In this document: positions 45,050-56,061 of the stretch, piece by piece
Layout: the number at the start of each line of letters is the position of its first letter
How positions within the stretch are numbered: position 1 is the first letter of the stretch
From: Defluviitalea raffinosedens
Lineage (GTDB): Bacteria > Bacillota > Clostridia > Lachnospirales > Defluviitaleaceae
NCBI RefSeq assembly: GCF_016908775.1
Contig: NZ_JAFBEP010000003.1
Location: 186,001 to 250,000 of the forward strand
DNA length: 64,000 bases
Direction of reading: 5' to 3'
Notes under the pieces: generated by a model
What the model was told of the DNA's origin: nothing
Databases searched by the model: none
What the model saw: only the letters and a program-made list of their open reading frames with translations
Translations under genes and position numbers: made by a program

Positions 45050-45300
45050 TTTAAAGCTAAAGGAAATGATTAATGATAAAAACGAAACTGAATTAAAACA
45101 AACTTTTTAATCCAATTAAATTATTAAATGTAAAATGGTTTGTGAAAATATAAAAAAATAGAAAAAATATATAAATATAGTAAAAGTATATAAAAAACCA
45201 TCAAATATATATAAAAAAAGTAGCAAAATTATATAAAATAAATAGCAAAACCATAAATAATATGTTAAAATATAGACATAGATAAACTACTGAAGAGGAG
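45050..45300 (+). promoter_or_regulatory. AT-rich leader of the SDR gene with phased A-tracts
   Basis: Stretch without a gene. It is nearly all A and T, with A-runs recurring about every 19-22 bases; TAG followed by A-rich text starts at 45160, 45179, 45222 and 45244. Such phasing (two helical turns) suggests intrinsically curved DNA or an UP element. A clear -35/-10 pair is not visible; GAAGAGGAGG just before 45308 is the ribosome site. Confidence 0.45.
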
Positions 45301-45307
45301 GATTTTT

Positions 45308-46087
45308 ATGCAATTTAATTTTAAAGGAAAGAAAGCATTAGTAACTGGCGGTGGCAGTGGACTTGGAAGAGAATGTGCACTATTATTTGCTCAAAATGGA
45401 GCAGATGTATTAATTGCTGATTCAAAAAAAGAAAGATGCGAAAAGGTTGCTGAAGAAGTAAGAAATCTTGGTGCACAAGCTATTGCATATGAAGTGGATG
45501 TGACTGATTATGAGCAAGTAGCAAAAATGTACAAAACAATAGTTGAACAATGGGGTACTGTTGATTATGTTGTAAATAGTGCTGGTGTATGTTTAACAGA
45601 AGAACTTACAAAACAAAGTATAGATGATATTAATTTATCAATCGATGTTAATATTAAAGGCGTTATATACTCTTGTAGAGAAGCTTTAGCAATCATGAGA
45701 CCTAAAAAGTTTGGTAAAATTATAAATATGTCTTCAATCGCAGCAAAAGCCTGCCTTGGCGGATTTAGTGTTTATAGTGCAACAAAAGCTGCAGTTTTGG
45801 CAGCGACAGCATCTTTAGGAAGAGAGGCTGCACTTGATAATGTAACTGTTAACTGTATTTGTCCAGGTATTATCAAAACAAGTATGTGGGAAGAAATTTT
45901 AGACCAAATGGCTGGCGATGATCAGGCAGAACGGGATCGTGTATGGGCAGAATGGGTTAAAGGAACACCTAATGGCAAACCTCAAGATCCAATAGATATT
46001 GCAAATATGGTTGCATTCTTATGTACTGAAGAAGCAAGATACATAACTGCACAAAATATTGGTGTAGATGGCGGCTTTACATTCTAA
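45308..46087 (+). CDS. Short-chain dehydrogenase/reductase (SDR)
   Basis: 259 residues, classical SDR. The cofactor loop TGGGSGLG (13-20), Asp38 at the end of strand 2 (LIADS; prefers NAD+), NSAG (90-93), catalytic Ser in NMSSIA (142-143), Tyr156 and Lys160 (YSATK) are all present, and the C-terminus IGVDGGFTF is typical. It probably oxidises or reduces a sugar alcohol or hydroxy acid. AT-rich codons and an odd leader differ from its neighbours and could reflect transfer or very high expression. Single gene, with a long palindromic terminator. Confidence 0.9.
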   Translation: MQFNFKGKKALVTGGGSGLGRECALLFAQNGADVLIADSKKERCEKVAEEVRNLGAQAIAYEVDVTDYEQVAKMYKTIVEQWGTVDYVVNSAGVCLTEELTKQSIDDINLSIDVNIKGVIYSCREALAIMRPKKFGKIINMSSIAAKACLGGFSVYSATKAAVLAATASLGREAALDNVTVNCICPGIIKTSMWEEILDQMAGDDQAERDRVWAEWVKGTPNGKPQDPIDIANMVAFLCTEEARYITAQNIGVDGGFTF

Positions 46088-46103
46088 ATAAATCATAACA
46101 TAA

Positions 46104-46188
46104 CCACCCATAAAATGAAGCGAACCCCTTTTGTTAGACAAGACAAAGTCTAGTAAAAGGGGTTCGCTTCATAGCGGGTGTTTTTTTA
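46104..46188 (+). terminator. Long terminator of the SDR gene
   Basis: GAAGCGAACCCCTTTTG... pairs with ...AAAAGGGGTTCGCTTC over about 23 bp. Outer CACCC/GGGTG pairs close it, then seven T. Confidence 0.9.
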
Positions 46189-46236
46189 TTTCGTACACTT
46201 TGCGTGCTCACTCAATAGAATCTCCACCCATAAATA

Positions 46237-46284
46237 ATATAGAAAGGGGTTCCCGCATTTTAGTGCGGTAACCCCTTTCTATAT
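46237..46284 (-). terminator. Terminator of the large GH43/SLH gene
   Basis: TATAGAAAGGGGTT pairs with AACCCCTTTCTATA around an inner CCGCA...TGCGG hairpin, just past the stop codon. The T-tract is short. Confidence 0.75.
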
Positions 46285-46292
46285 CGAAATAT

Positions 46293-49200
46293 TTAATTTA
46301 AGAAATAAGCAAGGATCTTTACTGTTTCAGCACGGGTAATATTGTTCTTTGGTTTTATGGTTCCGTCTTCATAGCCGCCTACTACTCCTGCTGATACCAA
46401 TGCTTCTACTGCTTCTCTTGCCCATGCTGCTATACTTTCATCATCTGCAAAATTTGGATGGTTTCCTGATGCAGCAAGTTTTTCTTTCGCCATTCTATAG
46501 AGGATTACGAAAGCTTCTTCTCTTGTAATCTTCTTATCCGGCTTAAAGGTTCCGTCTTCATAGCCACCAATAAGTCCTGCTTCTCTTATTGCATTGATAT
46601 ATCCTGCATACCATGCATTAGAGTCTACATCCTTGAATTCGGATGGACTATTAATTGGTTCTAAACCTAACATTCTGCATACTAAGGTGACAAATTCTGC
46701 TCTGGTAATCTCGGCATTTGGTCTGAAAGTTCCATCCGGATATCCGCTGATGATACCTTCTTCAACCAATTTATCAATTGCTTCACTTGCCCAGTGCCCT
46801 GCTGTATCTTTAAAATCTGCAGTTTGTGAAGACGGTGTTTTACCTTGTTCGGTTTCTGTAGTTGTTGGTGTTTCGTCTTTTACTTCTTCTTTAGGTTGGT
46901 CTGTTTCTTTTGCAGGTTGGCTTCCACCTGAACTGCTGCCACCGCCAGAGCCGCCTGATCCACCAGATCCACCAGAAGATGGATTTGTAACAGTCACAGT
47001 ACATTGTGCTTTAAAGTTTCCATCTTCGGTTGTAACGGTTATGATTGCAGTACCTGCCTTCACTCCTGTTACTTTTCCTGTTTGGTCCACTGTTGCTACG
47101 GAGGTATTACTGCTTGACCAGGTTACTTTCTTATTGGTTGCATTGGCTGGCTTTACTGTTGCAATCAGTTGGATTGTCTTGTTAACTGTTACATTTGCAG
47201 TAGTCCTGTCTAAGGTTACTCCTGTTACTTTAATAACTTCTGGTTTTGGTCCTTCCTGATCTTGAACAGTCACAACACATTCTGCAGTGTAGCTTCCATC
47301 CACTGTAACTACAGTAATTGTTGCAGTTCCTGCTTTTTGTGCTTTTACTTTTCCAGTTTGGTCTACTGTTGCTACAGAAGAATCACTGCTTACCCATACA
47401 ACAGCTTTGTTGGTTGCATTAGCTGGGGTTATGGTTGCTGTTAATTGTACTTCTTCTCCAACCTTTAAGGTAGCACGATCTTTGTTTAATGTTACACCAG
47501 TTACTGAACCTGTATTTGGCTCTTCAACTTCTATTGGCAGATTGTTTTGTAATCTTTCATATTCTGTAGCTGTAACAGGTAATACAGTTCCGTGACGTGG
47601 ACGGGAAGGTAATTGATAGTTACTGGACATTGTCCAATTACCTGAATCTAAATCGGTTGTTTCAAATGGTACATATCCTCTTCCGCCAAACTCATCGATA
47701 AACAGATACCATTTATCTTCTCCGTTTGCCTTAAAGATTGTAGGACCTTCACCTTGGCTGATTGAACCTTTACCGATTCCTTCTTTAATCATTCTAAAGT
47801 TACCAAGGATAGAATCTCCCACTTCCTGGAATATAAATTTACCATTAGGTGATGAAGATGAGTTTCCTCTTTCATCTTTAGTAAATCTGTAGATTTTGCC
47901 ATTGTGCTCAATCATGGTTGTGTCAATTACAGAATATCCAGGATTGTAGTATTCTTTTGCTTCTGTGAATGTGTAGAAATCTCTTGTTTTAGCATACATG
48001 ATTCTTTGGTTTGGACTGCCGGTTTTACTTTCATCCGGATAAATCTTAGATGCCCAGAATACGATATACTCTCCGGTTGTATGATCATAAAATGCTTCCG
48101 GCGCCCAGGTACAGCCTGCAACTTCAGGAGAAACCTGTACCATTCTTTGTTTGGACCAGTTTACTAAATCTGTGGATTCCCATACCATAATATATAGGCT
48201 TCCGTATCTTTGAGCTCTATCCCAGTTACCATTGCCATATATTTTAAGGTCAGTAGCGATGAGATAGAATTTATCACCTTCCGGAGATCTGATAATGAAT
48301 GGGTCTCTTACTCCATTTTCACCTAATTCAGATGTGAAAATAGGATTACCACTGTTAAGTTCAGTCCAATGTAATGGATCATTTCCCTTGCTTAATGCCA
48401 TGTATATTTGTTCTCCGTTAGAATAGCCTTCTCCGATGAAGTAAGCGAATAAGTATCCTGCTAATTCTTCTTTTTCTGGCATTTCTCTAACAACTGCAAC
48501 AAATATTTTTGTATCAGATACATTGCCTGCGGTAATGGTTGCTGTAAGGGTTACATATGTATCTCCACTGCCATGGGCAGGACGAACAACTTCTCCTGTT
48601 GGTGTAATGACTGCTTCATTGGAAGATACCCAGGTAATCTCTGAACCATTTGCGCCTTTGGTAGGTAATGTCAAATTACCTCTTACATCATTAATATTGT
48701 ATACGGTTAATGCTTCTTTATCTAATTTTACTCTTTGTGCATCTGGAGACATTTTAATTACTGTTACTGTGAATGTTCTGGTTTTTGTATTTACACCATC
48801 AGTGATGGTTGCTGTTAATGTAACTACCTGGTCTCCGTCTGCATAACTTGGTCTTATAACTGTACCGTCATTTGCAATAACGTTTGGCTTATCAGATTGC
48901 CATGAAATTGTAGTTCCTGATTCCCATTGAGTTGGCAGGGACAAGTTAGTTATAACTTCATCTTTGCTTACATTCTTGGAAAGGAAATGAGCATAATCCA
49001 ACTTGTCTGCAACAAAATCGAAAAGGATCTTGTTAAGTTCAACAATCTTTTCATTTGCTGCTGGCATTAGAGCTTTTACTTCAGATTCTGTTAACGCACC
49101 GTTATAAACTTCAAAGTCTGCAATCATTCCACCATAATATGGGTCCGCTGTGTAGAAAGATTTTGCAACATAACCGCTTCTTCCGCCTGTATTGTTGATT

Positions 49201-52200
49201 TGCGCCAAAGTATATCCTCTTGTTGAACCTGTACCAACTTCTTCACCATCAACATACAATGTAACCACTTGGTCTGTTCCTGAATATACTGCTGTAACTA
49301 ACTTCCATTCGTTGGATGGTAAAGTCATTGATGCATCTGCCCCTGCTTCGTTTGACCAGCTTGTGATACCGAATCCAGCACGAGCACTTCTATTTCCGGA
49401 ATTCTTTTTAGGTGTAACGAAAATATATTTATTTTGGTCTTGACCAAAACAGAAAATCCATTCTGCTTCGTTTTGTCCTTTCCAGTTTACTAAAGCAGAT
49501 ACAGTCACATCGGTTAATCCATCTAAAACACCTTGAGGAACTTCGATATAAGAATCAGTGCTTCCGCCTGCAAAGCTTACTGCTCCTACTTTATCATTGC
49601 CCATGTAAGATGCTTTTTCTTTGTTAATCCAGGTTCCATCAAAGTTACCTTTGCTGTCTTTTACGGTGGTTCCTTCAACATTCTTCATGTCATAATCTAA
49701 GATCAATTCAGAACCTGATGGAATTACTTCTCCCGGAGGAATATCATAGTCTCCAACTAAATCAGCTATTTCTTCAGCACTCAATGCACGATTGTAAATT
49801 CTAAAATCATCTATTTGGCCATCAAAAAGATTATGATTATCATTTCTTGATTTACCAATATAGTTCTTGGTTGTTTCAAGAAGCATTCTTGGTTCTACGT
49901 TAAAGACAGAGCTTCTTGCTACTTCAGTACCATCTACATATAATACAGCATCAAAACCATCAATGGTAATTGCAACATGATGCCATACATTAGCATCCAT
50001 TCTCTTCGCTCTTAGAGCATATTTGTAATTTGAACCTAATGTTGCTGTGGAGCTTCCGAATTTTTCTGTGAATGGTGTTACTATAGCAAATTCTAAATTC
50101 GCTAAGTCTCCCTGAGTGCTCAAATACATTGTATTTCTGTTCGCAACTCTGCCGGTTTCTGATCCAAAATCAAAGATTCTTTGATTTGGAAGATTTTTAT
50201 CTGCTTTAACCCATGTTGCAATTGTCATTTTTTCAAGATTCAAATCTTTAATAAGGTTCTGAGGCATTTCTACATATGCTGTGGATCCGTTAAGTTCAAC
50301 CGCATTGCCTAAATCTGTAATAGTATTTGCAACAGTTGTTGCTCCACCTACTAATCTAGCATCATGATTATTTCCGGATACATCTTTTACAGTTGTTCCA
50401 TTGATCGTACCTGCATCAAAAGTATAATGTACAACTGGATTATTTGAAGGCACTGGTCCTGCTACACCATATTTTGCCTGAAGTGCATTGTATTCTTCTC
50501 TTGTTATAGGTATAACTGTACCATGTCTTGGTCCCGGTGGCAGTGCATATTCAGATTCTGGAAGAAGGTTGTTCACAAATTGTGAAGCATCATCTAAATT
50601 TGTAGTATAACGCACATGATATGGCCATGAATCCAGGAACATATACCATTTATCTTCATGAATATCTTTAAATACGGTTGGTCCTTCATTATTGCTTCCA
50701 TGACCAATGGTTCCGTTAAATCCATTTCTTGTATTTCCTACTAAGTCAAATTGATAACCGTTAGCTTCGATGCCATCTTTATCATAGAATACGTTATTTG
50801 CTTTTTCGTAGTAAACTTTCATGTTTACTTCTGATTTTGTAAATCTGTAAATTGTACCATTGTGTTCAATCATTGTTGTGTCAATGGTTGGGAATGCATC
50901 ATCAATGTATACCTTAGGTTCTGAGAAGGTATAGAAATCTCTGGTAGTAGCATAATACATTACATTGTATTGGCCAGATGGTCTACCATTTCGATATTTT
51001 CCGTAAGTATCCTCTACTTTCATAGAAGAAGCCCAGAATACCACATAATCCCCTGTCTTTTCATCATAGAAAGCTTCAGGAGCCCAGGTATTTCCACCTT
51101 TTTTAGGAGCTACTTCTACCATTCTTTGTTCGCTCCAGTTTACAAGGTCATCAGATTCCCAAATCATTATGTAATGGCTTCCTGTAATTTGAGCTTGGTC
51201 GAAGTTTGTACTTTCTCCCATTTTTAAATCAGTAGCCAATAAATAGAATTTATCTCCTTCATGAGAACGTAAAACGAATGGGTCTCTTAATCCTTCTTCT
51301 CCCATTTTGGATTGGATAATGGATTTACCATTATTTAAAGATCTCCATTTCAATGGTTCTTCTGCTACGGCAAAAGAAATTTCTTCTCCGCCTTCATATT
51401 CCCCTGTAAAATATGCAAAGAAATATGCATCATAATCCAGATTTCCGGGATCTTTCTTTACTTTTAAATTAAACGGTTTTTCCACTGTTGCAGATCCTAA
51501 TTGAACAACAGCAGTTAATGTAACATTTTTGTCCCCATCTTTAGGACGGGTTACTCTTCCTAAAAGAGTTGGATCTCCTGCTGCTTCAGCTTGGGCTGTA
51601 CCTTTGATGATTTCTGGATCACTGGATACCCATGTAATGGTTGAACCATTTTCACCCTTGGTAGCTAATCTGATATTTCCTTTAATATTGTCCTGGTTAT
51701 AAATCACTAATTTAGAAGCATCTACTTCGGCTGCTGCCTGTTCTGAAAACTCTTTTAATACTTTTACTGTAAACTCTTTAGTATCTGTAAGGCCCTCATA
51801 GCTTAAGGTCGCCGTAAGAGTTACCGTGGCATCCTCAGCATCCATTGCTGGACGGGTAACCACTCCTGTAGTAGAAATAACATCAGGGTTACTTGAACTC
51901 CATGTTACTTGAACTCCATTATTTCCTGTAGTTGGAAGGGTAATATTCTTTGTAATGGCATCCATCTTTTCATCAGCATTTGCTAAAATAATATTTAGGG
52001 ATTCTTTAGCATCATCTATTGTAAGCTGATGTAATTTTAGAATTTTGCTTTGTGCTTCAACATACAATGCAGCTACTTCACTAGAAGATAATGGTCCGCC
52101 ATAAACACGGAAATCGGCAATTTTTTCTTTACAATAAGCATCATTACCGAAGATGGATTTACTTAAGAAACCAGAATAACTAGCATTATAATCAATAATG

Positions 52201-52916
52201 TTAGCTATCTTACGATCACTGTTATCTGCCTTCTTAATTGAACCATGAGCCACCTGTACGCCATCTACATAGACAGTAATCGTTTGCTCTACTTCGTTCA
52301 ATACAGAAGTTACCAGCTTCCATTTATTAGCTGTTAGAGGAGATGGTCCTGCGATACGTGTTTCAGTTCTCCAACCTCCTTCGGATATTCCTGAAACGAT
52401 TGTTCTGTTATTACCATGAAAAGGTGTAACAAAAAAGTATGCATTTCCATACTCTATATCTTCATGAACTTTACCGAATCCAAAGATCCAGCGATTATCC
52501 CCATCATTTTCCCAATTTACAAGGGTAGATACAGTTACTCCACCGTCAACATGTTCTAATACATCCTTGCCATCGCTGCCCTTTGGTATTTCAACATAAG
52601 AACTATTCGCACTGGCAGAGCCACCTTTAAAGCTGATAAAACCGACTTCATCATTTTTTACTACTTGACTCTTTTCAGCATTTTTTAATATTCCATCGAA
52701 ATTTACTGTATAGCCTGAAACATCCCTTACGATTTTCTGGGTTTCAATTCCATTAACATTCCTCATATCATAGTGGAGAATCAGGTCATAAACCATATCT
52801 CCTACCACAGCTCCCGCAGATTCTTCTGCAAAAACCAGAGGTATGTAAACACCCGAAAACATACTAAGCGTCATGACGAAAGTTAAGATAAATGACACTA
52901 TTCTTCTTTTCTTCAT
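46293..52916 (-). CDS. Large S-layer-anchored arabinan-degrading protein: LamG-like x3, aBig x4, GH43 x2, BIG2 x2, SLH x3
   Basis: 2207 residues. Approximate order: signal peptide (1-31), LamG-like (38-290), two atrophied Ig-like units (310-482), GH43 (499-812), LamG-like (829-1050), LamG-like (1075-1282), two Ig-like (1325-1478), GH43 (1488-1790), two BIG2 (1806-1972), Gly/Ser linker, three SLH (2032-2207). Each GH43 has a RDPF base, TWAPEAFYD and an EGPT acid, so both look active. SLH repeats would hold it on the surface. The arabinan target is inferred from neighbours; other arabinosides or xylans are possible. The ATG at 52916 (AGGA upstream) is preferred to the TTG at 52940, which overlaps a leader ORF stop. 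Confidence 0.88.
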   Translation of the reverse strand: MKKRRIVSFILTFVMTLSMFSGVYIPLVFAEESAGAVVGDMVYDLILHYDMRNVNGIETQKIVRDVSGYTVNFDGILKNAEKSQVVKNDEVGFISFKGGSASANSSYVEIPKGSDGKDVLEHVDGGVTVSTLVNWENDGDNRWIFGFGKVHEDIEYGNAYFFVTPFHGNNRTIVSGISEGGWRTETRIAGPSPLTANKWKLVTSVLNEVEQTITVYVDGVQVAHGSIKKADNSDRKIANIIDYNASYSGFLSKSIFGNDAYCKEKIADFRVYGGPLSSSEVAALYVEAQSKILKLHQLTIDDAKESLNIILANADEKMDAITKNITLPTTGNNGVQVTWSSSNPDVISTTGVVTRPAMDAEDATVTLTATLSYEGLTDTKEFTVKVLKEFSEQAAAEVDASKLVIYNQDNIKGNIRLATKGENGSTITWVSSDPEIIKGTAQAEAAGDPTLLGRVTRPKDGDKNVTLTAVVQLGSATVEKPFNLKVKKDPGNLDYDAYFFAYFTGEYEGGEEISFAVAEEPLKWRSLNNGKSIIQSKMGEEGLRDPFVLRSHEGDKFYLLATDLKMGESTNFDQAQITGSHYIMIWESDDLVNWSEQRMVEVAPKKGGNTWAPEAFYDEKTGDYVVFWASSMKVEDTYGKYRNGRPSGQYNVMYYATTRDFYTFSEPKVYIDDAFPTIDTTMIEHNGTIYRFTKSEVNMKVYYEKANNVFYDKDGIEANGYQFDLVGNTRNGFNGTIGHGSNNEGPTVFKDIHEDKWYMFLDSWPYHVRYTTNLDDASQFVNNLLPESEYALPPGPRHGTVIPITREEYNALQAKYGVAGPVPSNNPVVHYTFDAGTINGTTVKDVSGNNHDARLVGGATTVANTITDLGNAVELNGSTAYVEMPQNLIKDLNLEKMTIATWVKADKNLPNQRIFDFGSETGRVANRNTMYLSTQGDLANLEFAIVTPFTEKFGSSTATLGSNYKYALRAKRMDANVWHHVAITIDGFDAVLYVDGTEVARSSVFNVEPRMLLETTKNYIGKSRNDNHNLFDGQIDDFRIYNRALSAEEIADLVGDYDIPPGEVIPSGSELILDYDMKNVEGTTVKDSKGNFDGTWINKEKASYMGNDKVGAVSFAGGSTDSYIEVPQGVLDGLTDVTVSALVNWKGQNEAEWIFCFGQDQNKYIFVTPKKNSGNRSARAGFGITSWSNEAGADASMTLPSNEWKLVTAVYSGTDQVVTLYVDGEEVGTGSTRGYTLAQINNTGGRSGYVAKSFYTADPYYGGMIADFEVYNGALTESEVKALMPAANEKIVELNKILFDFVADKLDYAHFLSKNVSKDEVITNLSLPTQWESGTTISWQSDKPNVIANDGTVIRPSYADGDQVVTLTATITDGVNTKTRTFTVTVIKMSPDAQRVKLDKEALTVYNINDVRGNLTLPTKGANGSEITWVSSNEAVITPTGEVVRPAHGSGDTYVTLTATITAGNVSDTKIFVAVVREMPEKEELAGYLFAYFIGEGYSNGEQIYMALSKGNDPLHWTELNSGNPIFTSELGENGVRDPFIIRSPEGDKFYLIATDLKIYGNGNWDRAQRYGSLYIMVWESTDLVNWSKQRMVQVSPEVAGCTWAPEAFYDHTTGEYIVFWASKIYPDESKTGSPNQRIMYAKTRDFYTFTEAKEYYNPGYSVIDTTMIEHNGKIYRFTKDERGNSSSSPNGKFIFQEVGDSILGNFRMIKEGIGKGSISQGEGPTIFKANGEDKWYLFIDEFGGRGYVPFETTDLDSGNWTMSSNYQLPSRPRHGTVLPVTATEYERLQNNLPIEVEEPNTGSVTGVTLNKDRATLKVGEEVQLTATITPANATNKAVVWVSSDSSVATVDQTGKVKAQKAGTATITVVTVDGSYTAECVVTVQDQEGPKPEVIKVTGVTLDRTTANVTVNKTIQLIATVKPANATNKKVTWSSSNTSVATVDQTGKVTGVKAGTAIITVTTEDGNFKAQCTVTVTNPSSGGSGGSGGSGGGSSSGGSQPAKETDQPKEEVKDETPTTTETEQGKTPSSQTADFKDTAGHWASEAIDKLVEEGIISGYPDGTFRPNAEITRAEFVTLVCRMLGLEPINSPSEFKDVDSNAWYAGYINAIREAGLIGGYEDGTFKPDKKITREEAFVILYRMAKEKLAASGNHPNFADDESIAAWAREAVEALVSAGVVGGYEDGTIKPKNNITRAETVKILAYFLN

Positions 52917-52936
52917 ACGTTTTCCTGCATAAACAC

Positions 52937-53002
52937 TCAAAGTATGCAGTTTTCCCCCCTTATCAATATATTTTTTAGCACTTGCAAAACCTTAGTAATC
53001 AT
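52937..53002 (-). CDS. Possible 21-residue leader peptide upstream of the large GH43 gene
   Basis: ATG at 53002 has a strong AAGGAGTGG ribosome site and reads 21 codons (MITKVLQVLKNI, then a short polar end) to a TGA at 52937-52939. The stop overlaps a TTG of the large gene's frame and lies 20 bases before its ATG. It is out of frame with the large gene. It could couple translation or act as an attenuating leader; it could also be chance. Confidence 0.4.
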   Translation of the reverse strand: MITKVLQVLKNILIRGENCIL

Positions 53003-53038
53003 AAACCACTCCTTCCATTAATATACAATTTTGTCCAT

Positions 53039-53066
53039 ATAATAGAATATCGGTTTAATTATCCAA
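53039..53066 (-). promoter_or_regulatory. Sigma-A promoter of the large GH43 gene
   Basis: Minus strand TTGGAT, 16-base spacer, TATTAT. The -35 overlaps an ATCCAACAC arm whose inverse lies 70 bases upstream. Confidence 0.55.
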
Positions 53067-53511
53067 CACTCTAAATTTCTAATTATATTTTTATTCTATA
53101 AGAATTCATTGTTAAGTAAATAAAATATTTTTCGAATTGTGTTGGATATTTTTTAATTATTTTTATAATCTTATTGTAATAAAATTCAACATACCTCTTT
53201 TACAGCAATCTTCTCGCCAGTTTTACTTGCAGAAACATTTTTTATATGAAACTTACTGGTTTAGATTCTTTGTTCTGCTGCTATTGGATACAACTTAAAC
53301 TGATTCAATTTTTATTCTAAAATATTTAGTTTATTATTCAATTCAATAATTTTTTTAATAGTTGAATTTTTTATTAAAAATGACTTTAATAACGTATAAA
53401 TTTTGTTTAATTATGCCAAAATTTTTTATTTAATTTATAACATGCTGAAATAATTTGGTTTTATTTCGAAAAAAGTTAAATGTTTTTCGAGGTTCTTAAA
53501 TCAACAAATAA

Positions 53512-53555
53512 AGGACTGCCGCAAGTCAGTAATAAACTGCTTATGCGACAGCCCT
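53512..53555 (-). terminator. Terminator of the arabinose transporter-abfA operon
   Basis: AGGGCTGTCGCATAAGCAG pairs imperfectly with CTGACTTGCGGCAGTCCT, followed by TTTATTTG on the minus strand. Confidence 0.75.
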
Positions 53556-53581
53556 CAGATAGACGAGAAACCTCTTATAAA

Positions 53582-55102
<1,521 letters not shown>

Positions 55103-55142
55103 TTACTCCTTACTATATTAATTTTATATGGATTGAATAATT

Positions 55143-56060
55143 TTAACCTTTAACCGCTCCAGCTGTCATGCCATCAATAAAATATTTCTGGAAGCATAAA
55201 AATAATATGAAGATTGGTAAGATTGCAAAGAAAGAACCTACAATAAGCAAATCATAGTTATTACCATAAGGTGTTAACAGCGTTTTTAGTCCTATAGGAA
55301 GAGTGAATTTATCCCCGTCTCCTAATACCATAAAAGGCCATAATAAGTTATTCCAGCTGTTCATACCATTTAAAATTGCCATTGCTGCGAAAGAAGGTTT
55401 CATAACAGGCAAAACCAATCTGAAGAATATCCCATATTCTGTGGCTCCATCTACTCTTCCTGAATCGATAATGGCTTTGGGAATACCCCTTAGATATTGC
55501 CTGAAGAAAAATATGGTCCCTGCATTAGCTATCCCCGGGAGGATGATCGCCGAATAGGTATTCATAAGCCCTAAATCATAGATTAATGTATATAAAGGGA
55601 GTAATAAAATTTCAAAGGGCACCATCATAATCAATAAAACACAGATAAACAAAAAATTCTTTCCTTTAAACTCATAAGCCGCAAAACCATATGCAACAAA
55701 AGCACTCACCAATAAAGTAAGGGTTACTTGAACGATGGTTAAAAGCAAACTATTTCTAAACCAGGTAAAATAAGCATGATCCCCTGTAAATAAGAAAATA
55801 AAATTGTCAAAGCTCATAACGCTTAAATCAAATTTTAAATTAAGACCATATCGGATCAAGTCCTCTCCGGGTTTAAAAGCTGCCAACGTGACTGCATAAA
55901 AAGGAAGCATGATTAAAACAAATAATATTGAAAAGAAAATGCATAAGGCGATTTTTAAAGGCAAATCTTTTTTCTTCTTTTTTGAATGGATTTCATTTAA
56001 AAGAACTGCCTCATCAGAGGTTATCGGAGCCAAATTTGATTGATAATTCGTTTTGCTCAT
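55143..56060 (-). CDS. Sugar ABC transporter permease, MalG/AraQ type
   Basis: 305 residues, six helices. Starts with a cytosolic tail, then IALCIFFSILFVLIMLPFY. The EAA loop is GRVDGATEYGIFFRLVLPVMKP near 202-223. It pairs with the MalF-type permease (one base apart). The MalG-type C-terminus YFIDGMTAGAVKG is intact. Imports arabino-oligosaccharides by context. Confidence 0.9.
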   Translation of the reverse strand: MSKTNYQSNLAPITSDEAVLLNEIHSKKKKKDLPLKIALCIFFSILFVLIMLPFYAVTLAAFKPGEDLIRYGLNLKFDLSVMSFDNFIFLFTGDHAYFTWFRNSLLLTIVQVTLTLLVSAFVAYGFAAYEFKGKNFLFICVLLIMMVPFEILLLPLYTLIYDLGLMNTYSAIILPGIANAGTIFFFRQYLRGIPKAIIDSGRVDGATEYGIFFRLVLPVMKPSFAAMAILNGMNSWNNLLWPFMVLGDGDKFTLPIGLKTLLTPYGNNYDLLIVGSFFAILPIFILFLCFQKYFIDGMTAGAVKG

Positions 56061-56061
56061 A

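Larger units (their letters stand above)
52917..53581. other. 665-base intergenic region between the large GH43 gene and abfA
   Basis: Very AT-rich. It contains the large gene's promoter (53039-53066), a leader ORF (52937-53002), the inverted pair ATCCAACAC (53061) and GTGTTGGAT (53139), TTCGAA sites at 53131 and 53465, and the abfA terminator (53512-53555). I see no other gene; about 53150-53460 looks featureless. Confidence 0.6.

Noticed and set aside
46594-47259. 221-codon plus-strand ORF opposite the end of the large GH43 gene
   Set aside because: Low-complexity shadow of the Gly/Ser linker and BIG2 region; no ribosome site or recognisable family.
46293-52916. Direct repeats suggesting a CRISPR array or assembly error in the large gene
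   Set aside because: The repeats are diverged protein domains in a single open frame, not short identical units with spacers.
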